In this document: positions 14,801-27,332 of the stretch, one piece after another
Layout of the letters: each line of letters starts with the position of its first letter
Position numbering within the stretch: the stretch's first letter is position 1
Source: Chrysomallon squamiferum
Lineage: Eukaryota > Mollusca > Gastropoda > Neomphalida > Peltospiridae
DNA: 62,000 nt
Direction: 5' to 3'
NCBI GenBank assembly: GCA_012295275.1
Contig: CM022673.1
Coordinates: 11,643,288-11,705,287 of the forward strand
Program-made: the position numbers and the translations under genes
Notes under the pieces: generated by a model
Seen by the model: only the letters and a program-made list of their open reading frames with translations
The model's database searches: none
Told to the model about the DNA's origin: nothing

Positions 14801-15806
14801 AGTTTCAAAAATTGATAAAGAGTTATTGCCCTCTACAGCTATCTGAAACACTTCAAAAAGTGATAGCCTCTTTTGAAGAGATTCAAGTTTTACAGAGTTA
14901 TTTCTCTCAACAGCTAGTTATAAAAGTTGACACAAAGAGACAATTTTATTCAAAAACAAAATGTTCTAGATTTTAGGATTCAGATGTCAAGTAGAGGAGA
15001 TATTCATTTAAAATAAGTGCAGGTAAAACAACTTAATACTGCTTTTATAATACCACGAAAAAAATTGGCAATATGAGTACAGTGTTCTTTTCTGTCAATT
15101 AAGAAATTCTCAATCAACAGCAGTTAATGTCTCTAAACAAGTAAATAAAGCTGAACAGATCACAAAAGACTACTCATGAATACCAAATATATATAAAAAA
15201 AATTATGTTTAAAATCATAAAATAACCAATTTTTTTGTGTTTTTTCCCTTTACCTCTCCAATGTCACAGGCATCAATTTTGAAAAGATCTGTCCGATTGC
15301 GTTCAAACTTGTTGTTTGATGATTCCGACTGTTTCAGCTGGAGAAGTCCAGTGTCTCCTTTCGTACCAAATATTTTCAAGTGGACATTTGCATCAGTTCC
15401 AGCAAACCTGACATCTCCTGTCTTCACATGTATGTGATAGGATGTGGCTGTAACAAAAAAAAGAAAAAAATACAGTAATAAATAATATACTTAAATTAAT
15501 TATAAATGTGATATCCAACCATAACTAGAATGACAGAAGCAGAGAATCAGGCAAAGAGAGAGCAACGTACAGAAATTTTTGAATTAACGGTTCTTAATTT
15601 TTTTTTATAATGACTCTGTGACAGCAAAAAACTGTTTCCTCAACATTTTGAGCTTCTCTGACTTAATGCTGTTTTATTCAAACATTATAAAGTTTTTAAT
15701 GAGTTGTACACAATGTAAAAGACTTACTGTTGAGCATTGCTGAGCCCTCAGCCATCAACTCTCTTTCTATGAGTCCATCATCTTTATTTAGTGCTAGCCA
15801 CCTGTA

Positions 15807-15857
<51 letters not shown>

Positions 15858-16702
15858 AATTGCTTAAATAAATACAAATAAATAAAGGATAACTGTGGCA
15901 TAATTTGGTTTTGGTTATGAAAAGATACTTTGTCCACAAAGTTCTAGTATCCATAGTTCTATCAACATCTGTAATATCACTGTAATATTATAATGCTATA
16001 ATATCATAGTTTCGTCAATGAAAAAAAACCTATCTTTACCTGTTACATTCAAAAGTGGTATCATATTTGTTGTTTCCATCTTGCTTGACAACAACTTTGT
16101 CCAAGAACCAGTCAGCTCCTAAACCTTTTCCATCATGGCCGATTCTGATTTTGTTTAGTTTCATCAGTGTCACTGCTTCAATGGAGAACACATCAAGCTA
16201 AAATGAAGAGAACAGTGTAAATAAAACATCGATATTATACTGAAAATGGGTTTAATTAGAATTTATCGCACAAAAAAATATATAAAATATTTCCATTTTG
16301 TTCCAAAGTTTATATACTCACATAAACCATACATATATCCAACATACACCCTGACATGCTTATTCTTTTAAGAAATGTTTTGTCTTAAGAAAATGTATCA
16401 AATTTCAACAGTTTTCTGTAATAAAATACAAAATAATCTAGATGATTAAAAAATAATAAAAATAATATTAACATATTTTATTTTGTTATCAACAACCCTG
16501 ACAATAGGCACTTCATATCCATTTCTGTCTCTAAACTGAGACAATCTTTTAATGTTCATTTACAATTATTACAGTTTTATCTTGCACGCTATATTATTAT
16601 ACACATACACACACATACAGCATATAAATACATGAATACACACACACACAGAAACTCATACACACAAACACACACACACACACACACAGATACTCATATA
16701 CA

Positions 16703-16738
<36 letters not shown>

Positions 16739-18238
16739 CTCATACACACAAATACACACACACATCCACACACAGAGATACTCATATACACAAACATATG
16801 TCTCATCCTAAAATGAACAAAAACATGCCATACTCCTGTTTACAAAACAATCCACTAATATACAGGTGGGACAACGGTTGAGGTGGGAACTGTTTCTTCA
16901 GATTCAGATTCAGTGGCCTTACAGTATTAAGTGACGTACAGAGGTGGATTATACTTTTTTTTATTTCTTACATATTTATATCAAGCTTATAACATGCATT
17001 TCATGCAATTTAATACTGGCTATAACAAACATTCTAGCATCTAGCGTATATTATAACCACAGAATTGAATAATGTTTTAATGATATTTATTTATACTTGT
17101 ATGAACAATTATTGGCAGAGTCTCTACTTTATTGTTGTTGTTATGCTTTTTAAATTTTGTTTTCTTTTACAATGGTGTTTAATACTTTTCATGTTCTACA
17201 ATTTTCTTGCTAAATTTGAGAGAAATTCAGTCCAGAATGTGCTGTTTTGCAAAGGAAATTGTTTTTTGTCTGTTACTCTTGCTATTTTATTTGTTTGTTG
17301 CTTACATTTGTTGAAATGGGTATTCTTTAGGTTCCAGGTTCAGTTTAATTCACTTTGAATGACCTCTTGAAATGGATTAAATTGGACGTGTGGGGCACCA
17401 CTGTGGTTCAGTCAAAATATGACAGCACAAACATGGTGCCAACATTCTGCAGACCAGTCTTTTAACAAGCAACAAGGGATATTTTAGTTTGATCTTTCAT
17501 TTTTGAGAAACCATCCCTGAAGAACTGTCTACTACAGAAAACAGACTATGCATGCAAAAAAGGGGTCATTTTGGTGAAATAGTCACCTTTGTTTTAAATA
17601 ATGTTATTAAAAAATATCAGTGTTTTGTTTATAGTAAATAATTTGAGTCTTAACTAAAGCTGGCTAAAGATTATTTACTGCTGAAATGAGTACAAAATTT
17701 ACATTTTTCATTATAAAAATTCTAAATAATAATAATAATAAAATATATATATAAAATAAATTAATATTGTAGTTTTCAAATAATTCACTGTAAAATGGAG
17801 TCTTTTTTAAAAAGAAATTTGTCATGTATAAAATATATTTTTCTGAGATAATAAAATAAGATTTCTTTGGTGAGAACATTTTAAATTCATACATTTTGGA
17901 AAATACATTTAATGAAAACTAAAAATATTTTGTTGTACTTAAAGCAAGCACATGCTGTTAATAACAATGCACATTTACAGCTTTTATTTATAATATTATA
18001 TATATAGTACACTGAAGAGAAAGAATACAGTCAAAAGATAAAAATTTTATAAATATATGTTAAATAAATAATAGTATTTTTATAAAAAATTTAAAATATT
18101 AAACCTTATTGTGAATAAACAAACAAACAAACAAACAAATAAATAAATAAATAAACAAAAAACAAATGGCATTAAATGAAAAAAAAAATATATATATAAA
18201 ATAGTTTTGCTAAAAAATATAAATAATAACTTAATAAA

Positions 18239-18272
<34 letters not shown>

Positions 18273-18696
18273 GACTTCTCTGAAGTATTTATTATTTTCA
18301 TATTTGATTTTGACTTGCATTCTTCTGTCAGTACAGTATAACTATATATAACTCATAAATTAAGCACAAACATATTCATATACCAAATCTGCCTCCTCAG
18401 AAATCTGTCATGGAAAAAAATATGTCATACACTATGTCACATTTGCAAACAGTAAATAAACATTTAAATAACACAAGACACAGAAAAATGTACATCAACC
18501 TTTGCGCATCAAGCAGTATGTTAACCAAAATATTTCTATGGTGAAAAATGAGCAGAAAATTTATTTTAAGAAATGTCTCTGACAAAAGTTTACTGATTAT
18601 TATTTAAATTTAATTTTCATTTATATTATCCGTTGTTTCTTGATTGCTTTTTGATTTTATGCATTTTGTAAAGGTAGAATTAAGTAAATGAAACAG

Positions 18697-18753
<57 letters not shown>

Positions 18754-19336
18754 AGAAATATCTAAAAATAGGTTGTGAGATACATAAATTATATAAAAAA
18801 AAAACAATAAATAAAATTTGTGTATTTATAAATTATATCAAAACAGAAGGATCAAAATATATAAATAAATGTAAAGCTTAGCAAAACAGAGCAATCAGAA
18901 GAGATAAAGGAAAATCAAACTGATTGAAAGAGATAAAAATAAAAACAAAATGAGAAAAAAAGAGTGAGAAATGTAATTACCTGATTTTTCTCAAATTTAT
19001 TTTTTTTAGTTGAAGATCTCTTTAGAAATCTTTTACCAGTGTCGCCAAGCTGTCCGAATAATTCAATGTAGACATTGGCATCTGTTCCTGCAAACTTCTT
19101 ATTTCCTGTGTACACTTCCACAGTGTAATGTACCACTGAAGTGTTTTTAAAAAAATGATATATGAATTATTGAAACATAAAAATAAAAACATTTAAATTC
19201 AATCCTAAATACTTTACTTACAAAACTGATGCAAATATGAAAAAGGAAGTCTGGTTGGTGGAATCCAGTGATATTGTTTGAGCAACGTTATTGACAGAAT
19301 GTGACTTCTTTAAGTTTTGAATAATATTTTTTTTAT

Positions 19337-19369
<33 letters not shown>

Positions 19370-21964
19370 TATTATTATTTTTTTTTTTTTTATCATACCT
19401 GGAAGAGGTTTTATGCCTGGACCCTGTGCAGGCAACTCCCGAACAGTCTCTTCATCATCTTCATCATCAGCTAGCCAACGGTTACATGGGAAACAGTATC
19501 TTTCTTTACCTTCCATGTTTTCCATTTCAATCTGTGCAAATAAATAAATAAATAAATAAGTAACATTTTGTAAGATGATCTTACATTAAAGCAATTATCA
19601 CAGTAGAAAAGAGGAAAGTTAAAAAAAAAAGATAAGAAAAGAATAAAGAGAGAAGAAAAGAAAAAAAAAAGGAAAAGAAGAGAAGATAGAGAGAAAAGAA
19701 AGAAAAGTGGAGCAGTGAAAAAAAGATTTCAGAACAGAAGAGAACAAAAAATGAAATATATAAATACTATAGAGTAAAATAGATTTGAGCAAAACAGTTT
19801 AAAGCAATGAAAAGAGAATAATATACATCTGTTTTTCACAGAGTAAAATAAATAACTAAATAACTAAATAAATATCGAAATAAATAAATAAATAAATATG
19901 CTTATTTATATCTTTTTACATGTAAGAAAAAAGCAGAGCCAAATATGTAACAGCCAACATGCACTAGGTCACGAAGAACTACACTAACCCTGTCGAGGTG
20001 CCAGCCTGGTGCAATCCCAGTGTTATCATGATACACTCGCAGTTTGTACGGCTTCCCAATGTCCATCATGTTGACCTTGAACCTGTCCATTTTTCCACGT
20101 TCGAATGGATTACCTTTGTTGTCCAGAGGAATGTCATCAGATTTACCTTTCTCACCGTAGACAACAATTTCCACATTGGCGTTGGTCCCAGCACCGTCAA
20201 CATCGCTTGTGTACACCCACACACACCAAGTATTTTCTAGAAAATTATTTAAAAAATGTTTTAAATTCTAATTTCGATTTTAAGACATGCTTCAGAAGTA
20301 TTTTTTAATAAACACAGATAATATAACAGCTTTAGTGTGAATAAAGAAAATTATAAATAATGAGAAGGAGCCATTGAAACCCAAACAACTGAACATTAAC
20401 AAAAGATATATATATATTGTTATTCAGGATAGAAAATGAATTATTAGAAAACAGAAGTACAATTTGCATTTTTTTTTTAAATTAATATAGTGTAGGATCA
20501 TTATTATTTGAATAAATAGATCAAGACTATCAGAATTTTTCGTATTTTATAAAGATCGGACTTTTTAAAAGTGCAATAAAAAGAAAATTCAATACTTTTC
20601 TCTTTCTTTTTTCTCATAGCTTTCTGTTCATACAAAGATGTCTGCACAACTTGATCCCCTTCGTCAGTTGCCAGCCACTTCCCATGAGGAAAGAACTGCT
20701 CTATTCCTGCACGTGGACAGTACACAGTCACCGAATCAAGAAACCAACCAGACGCAACTCCGCTGTTGTCATGGCCGATGTCCAGCCTGGTCAGAGGGCT
20801 CAACATTTTGCCCACGTCAACTTCAAATCTGTCTGACTTGCCTCTGACAAAACTTCCATTTTTCAGCCATATTCTCCCACTTGTGTCTTGTCCTTTTCCA
20901 ATCAGTTCAACGAACACGTTGGCGTCTGTACCAGCATTTTGTTTGTCACCAGTTGCAACGGTTAAAATGAAAGGGATACCTAGAAAAATAACACAGGTAA
21001 TATTAAAATATTAATTATACTTAGATCAGTGTATATATGCACTGTATAATAATATATAATAGAAAAACAATAAAATTAATAATAATAATAATAATAGTAA
21101 TAATAATAATAATAATAAAAATAATAATAAAATAAAATAAACAAATAAATAAATAAACAGTAAAATAAATAAATAAAATAAATATTAAATAATAATAAAA
21201 AAAAATGTTTCTAGATATTAAATTTAAGGTTTGTGCCCAAACATGTAATTTAAATTGTGATTCATAATTAATCAAGTTTCTACATTGAAAACTGATGGCA
21301 AAAGTAAAAAAAAAAAAAAATAAAAATCATCAAAAAAATAAATACCAAGTTAGATAACTGGCATTATTGTTTAATTAGAAATATTTCTTTAAATGTTGAA
21401 GAATTACTTCACATGTACACACCCATGCACCCCCTACACACACACACAAAACACAGATTTTCTTAACTAATCAAAGAATATTTGTATCTAATATGTATAC
21501 TCCTCTAAGCACTCAATGATCATTCATTTGAGTGTGTATAGGTATGTATGTGAGCAAACATGGGCTGTACATGTGTGTGTGTGTGTCTGTACATATGTAC
21601 ATCTATGCTTATTAGTGAACTGATTTAAAGCACTGTGGGTACAGGCAGTGCATTTCTCTTGAGCTAGTTACGTGTGTATTACACTTCATATCCTGTCATA
21701 GCTTACTCACTACTTAACAAAACTAGTACTTCCTTGACTGAACAGATATAGCTGTGGAGAATGTCGGATTCAGGGTCTTTTCCAGAAAAGTGATTATTAA
21801 TTCTTTTTTTTTTGGTCATGCATGCACGCACACACACACACACAAACATACCATTATACAAATCAGTGTTGTTTGGTACGTAACATGGTAACATATTTTA
21901 TACATACACACATGCATATACATACATATATATATACATATACATACATACATACATATACATA

Positions 21965-21995
<31 letters not shown>

Positions 21996-23175
21996 CATAC
22001 ATGCCCAGCTAAATCTTAGCAAACATGCAGTGATATAAAGCAGCTGTGAATTTTGTAATAATTATATTACCACAATTTTCTTCAGTTAAATCTAATAAAT
22101 ACAGCATCAATGTGAGTATTAACTAAATACAAGTCAGTATTTAGCAGCTGACATACTAACGAGAGAACAAAAGTAAATTTAGAGCTTATGAAAAATTAAC
22201 GTGCCTGAAAATTTTAACAATTATAAAATGCATACAGGACATGACAGCATATACCAAATAGTTTGACAAACCAGTTCTAATGCCACTGGGCTGTATGTTA
22301 CAAATTTATAACAATTATTTATTCTTTTTTTGTTTCTTTTTTTTTGTGAACAGATAACAAAAGCTGAATATATAGAAACTATAACACTGAAAAGTATTGG
22401 ACTACTGTTTAATTACCTTCACCTGGAGATATGAAATATAAAATATTCAAAGAAATACGTTAGACATTTCATGAAGTTTTTATAATAATTGTTAAGAAGA
22501 AATTAAAAAGAAATCAAGAGAGAAAATAAAGGAAATACTTATCACCATTCTGATATTAAAATAAAACTCACACACACAGATACACACACACACAAGGTAA
22601 ACATATCTGTATGCAGAAATCTAATGGAAACACAAACGATAAAAATTCATCTTCTTCAGTATCTCAATTTTTTTTCATATAATGAAATCTTGCTTCATTT
22701 TTAAACTTATAGCATCATGAAACAGTGTATCTCTTTTCTTGAACTTTCAGTCTGCCCCTGCTTTATGTAATTATTACACATTAAAATAACATGATTTAAT
22801 GTGAACAAACCTGGATCACAGTCCATTGGTCCCACATTGACTGCGAGCTCTCTAGCTATCTGACCATCATCTTCATCATCAGCGAGCCAGCGATGACAAG
22901 GAAACTCATACACTGTGCCCATCTGAACATCATCTATTATAATCTGTTTAAATAAATAAATATGTAAATAAATAAATAAACAAACAAACATAAAATTTAA
23001 AAACTATAAAATAAATAAATAACTAAATGAATACATAATAAACTGATAAATGAATGAAATAATAATGGATAAACAACATAAATCAATAAAATACTAAAAA
23101 AAAAATTTAAAAAAATAAATACAATAAAAACAACAAAAAAATTAAAATAAAACATTCATGTATATGTATCTACCT

Positions 23176-23231
<56 letters not shown>

Positions 23232-23233
23232 AC

Positions 23234-23264
<31 letters not shown>

Positions 23265-24080
23265 TAAGCACAAACAAATACACATGCTCACACACATAGA
23301 TAAAATGTTTTAAAATGATGTATTTAATTTTGACAGTAAGGATATGAAAAATATCATAACAGAAACAATAAATTAGAGAATATTCAAAGATAAATATTTG
23401 TGTGAATAAGACATCTGTCTGGTACATGCTATTCAACAAACTCTTCTTGACAGTAACAAGGTATAACCTTGACCATTCCATTTTTGACTGTAAAATGGTT
23501 AGTTTGTTTGGTCATTAGAATGAAAAATTAGTTCTGTACAGAAGGTGGCACCAGTTCACACCAGTTGTTAGAGCAATCGATTAATCTCTGCAAGTGATAG
23601 TGTTAAATGAACAAGTGAATATTTAAATTACCCAGACTGTAGGATCAATTATCTTTCTTTCTTCATTATTAAACTCTTTTAATTATTTTACAAAGCGATA
23701 AATTAAATAATAATAAAACACAAACACATAATATATATATATATATATAGATTTATTTATTTCTCAACAACACAACAAAAAACAAAAACAATTTATGAGA
23801 CGGGAAAGTTTAGGATTAAATTAGAACAGTGTTTACAAATTTGAGATAAATAAACACTAAAGACAGACAATACACTGGTTGTCTGAAAGCCAAAGTTGTA
23901 TGAAATTCTCACAGTCTGTGTACAGTAGCAGTGGGTGTGACTTAGAAACTGTAACATGGTTCATGAGCAGTGTCATGGATATAACTACAAAAGAATATTA
24001 TTCAAGAATTATCACTCATTGGCTACACCTTGACAGAGGTAGGTAGGTAGGTGTGTGTGCATGTCAGAGAGAGAGAGGGA

Positions 24081-24137
<57 letters not shown>

Positions 24138-27100
24138 GTAGTGAGAGAAACAGAAAAAGACAGAAGGAAAGAGAAAGACAGAAAAGGGTAAAAGAAAGTA
24201 GGATAGAAAGAGACATAAAAAGTCAAAAAGACATTAACAGAGTGAGAGACACACAGCACCAAATTTAAATATATATATATATCTATGTAACAAATGAACT
24301 GAATACCGTTATGACCACAACATTTAAAAAAAAAATTGTGACATTTTGTATTAAACACACTTTATAAACTTGTGGTGCGTGAATTGGCTGTTACTGTAGG
24401 ATACATCCACTTCAAGTCTCTTGAAAAAAGAGGAAATGTTCAGATTTTAATGACTGATTTCTACGTAGATCCGCAACATAGTTTTAACCAAAGAAGCAAA
24501 ACAAGAAACTGTAACCAAAGTCTTTAAGACTGTTCCACTTGGACAAACAAATTTTGTTTTTCTTACTTGCCTTATTAAGTGGCAGTTATGGCTTACGTCA
24601 TAGCCAATATGAACACATAATTAATTTAGAAAAATAAATTTGTAGTATTAAATTGACATTTGGACTGCTTAGTGTTCTTCATGTGTCAGTGTTGCTGATG
24701 TTAATAAAGGCAAAATTACAAAGTTACCTCATGTAAGTATTTTTTATTATTACTGAATTTAAAAAAATCTTAGCAAATTTTGGTTTTCTGCATAATGTTC
24801 AGCAGTTGACCGATTTTATAGAAAATTGTTCCCAAAATACTGTGAACAATTGTTTTGACTGGTACTAGCAATCTCTGTTTTCTAATAATAATGTATGATG
24901 ATAAATCAAACATAAATGTAAGGAGATTATTTTTTTCTAAATGCTAATATACACAGAAAACATTTAGAATATTCTCTGAAAAATTAGTTTTATTTGCTAA
25001 ATGATGCCATTATATGGAACATTTTTATTGTTATATTTTGTTATCAACAAAGACTTATAGCCACTAACAAAGAATTCATAATATATTTAGGTTAATAACA
25101 TTTTAATGTATTTTATTTTAATATAGTTTAGATATTATTACATGAATAATCTACTGAATTACCATCATGTATCTATACTAAATAGTCTTCACATATGAAA
25201 GAAAATAAAACTAAATAAATAAAAAGCAAAGAATGAACCTAACACTCACAAAAGAAATGCCCCTAAAAAGAATTAATTAAAAAATAATAATAGAACTAAA
25301 AAAAAGTAGCAAAAGAACAGAATAACATCCAAAGAATAAAAAAATAAATAAATTTTTAAAAAAGAGAGTCTGAAAAAAAAGAGACTAATATCATTTTTTT
25401 TTTTTTTTTACAATTTACACTCACAGCTGTACACAGCATGTGTTTAAAACCACACACATAAACGATCTGCTTAAATCTGCAGTGAATTTATCAGTGAACG
25501 CAGGTTGTTCTGATTAGCAAGTATTGGTTACACATGTACTGGTAGACATTCTGTAATCATATCTGTTAAGTATATCAAGCAATGATGTATCATACTCACT
25601 AATGAGTGAGTGATAGCTTAGTGGTTCAGAGGTGTGGAACAAAAAAAAAAAAATAATAATAATAATAAAAAAAAAAAATAATAGTAACAATAAAATAAAA
25701 ATAATTGTAACAATAAAATTTTAATAATAATAATAATAAGATATATTTTTTTTAAATCAGAAACAAATTCAAAAGAAAAAAAAAAAAGAAAGCCACTACA
25801 AACATCACTATTACTACTCTACCAATATTCACCACTTCTACTATTGCAAAAATAACAAATATTGCTACAGTACAATAAATACTACTACCACTACCAGTAC
25901 TACTATTATTAATCTTCTGCAATAAATCCTATCTCAAATTTGTAAACTGATGGTTCTACACTGGTACTATTACTGCAGGTGTTATTACTGATATCCCTCT
26001 GAATACAGCTATTTCTACTAGATGTACTACTTCTTCTACTACAACCACTTTTGTACTACTTCAGTTGCTGCTACTTTAACTATCACCGAGTGAGCCATTT
26101 AGCATCCAGACCAAAGATTCTGTCAGCAATTATAACTCATGTACCCCAAGAATATAAACACAATAAGCAGCTCATTCACTGATGTATTCAAAGAAATGCT
26201 ACAATCATCAGTGGCATTTCCAGGATTTATTTTACAGCCTGCATGTCAGGTAAATTCAACCACCTGCAGTTTACCTGAGAGACATGTGCCGATTCCACTG
26301 ATGTGAGAAAGCAGGTGCTGTTGAATACACAGACACACAGAAACATACAAAAAAGCAGAAGAAAATTAAAAAAAAAAAAAATGAATTGCTTGTGTTTTTA
26401 GCTTTACTAAAATCAAATATATGTTGTGGAAATATTTAATCATTGTTGTTGGTTTGGGGTAAAGGATTTTTACAAAATAATAATAAAACTATAATAATAA
26501 AAAAATAAAAAAAGTAATAATAATTTCTGGATATAACATTTAATATGCCACTATAAAATAACAACAAAAACAGTTGTTTTTTTTTAAATGTAAAAAAATA
26601 ATATAAGAAAAAAGAAAAAAGAAATTTAAAAAATTAAAACTTTCCCCAAAAATTCAGCAAAAAAACACAAAAAAACAACAACATACTCATTTTAATAACA
26701 AGAAAATACGTATGAAAACAGTCATAAGCAATATAAATCAACAACTTTAAAAAAATCCATAAAAACAGTAAGATGTAAAACTAAAGAATTTTTCAGTTCT
26801 TGTTGATGCTTTCTTTTAAGACAACTACAGTAGAAGAATGAGGTGCTACTGCAGAAAGCGTAGGTGTAATGTAAGACACTAATTACCCCATCTCAGTGAA
26901 TCATGTAATTAAGAAGATTTGTCATACTGACATTCTGTTATTATTAACCATACACCTGTCATATTATTATTCTCTATATATTTCCTTTCAAAACTTTTTT
27001 GCAGTTAAGATTTCAAAAATTTGTGCCAGTATATGTTTTCTTTAAAAAATATTTTCAGTTAATATTTAAAAGTGTTTTCTCATGCACATATGTTTTCTTT

Positions 27101-27293
27101 CAACACCTTTATCAATTAATACTTCAAAAACTGGATAAAAGTGTGTATCTTACATATATGTTTTCTTTCAAGAACTTTGCAGTTAATATCAGAAACCTGA
27201 TAAAGATGTGTATTTTATGTATATGTATACATATTTTTCCTTTCAATAACCTTTGATATATCAAAAACTTAATAAAAGTGTTTATTTTATTAT

Positions 27294-27332
<39 letters not shown>

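Noticed and set aside
14640-14925. CRISPR-like regular repeats
   Set aside because: Units are contiguous with no unique spacers, and the genome is eukaryotic; it is a minisatellite.
16597-16806. Cys/Val-rich minus-strand ORF
   Set aside because: Translation of (CA)n repeats.
17065-17358. 97-residue hydrophobic plus-strand ORF suggesting a membrane protein
   Set aside because: Phe/Leu/Ile content is what AT-rich DNA gives; no start context, splice partner or motif.
19998-20308. Plus-strand ORFs over 19998-20308 and 20638-21014
   Set aside because: They mirror the LOXHD1 PLAT 3 and PLAT 4 exons, whose minus-strand frame carries the PLAT motifs.
24053-24268. Arg/Glu-rich plus-strand ORF
   Set aside because: Translation of a (GA)n array; similarly 43423-43614 and its minus-strand Ser/Leu counterparts.
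25600-25650. tRNA gene
   Set aside because: Has an A-box but no B-box and no cloverleaf before the A-rich tail; at most a SINE head.
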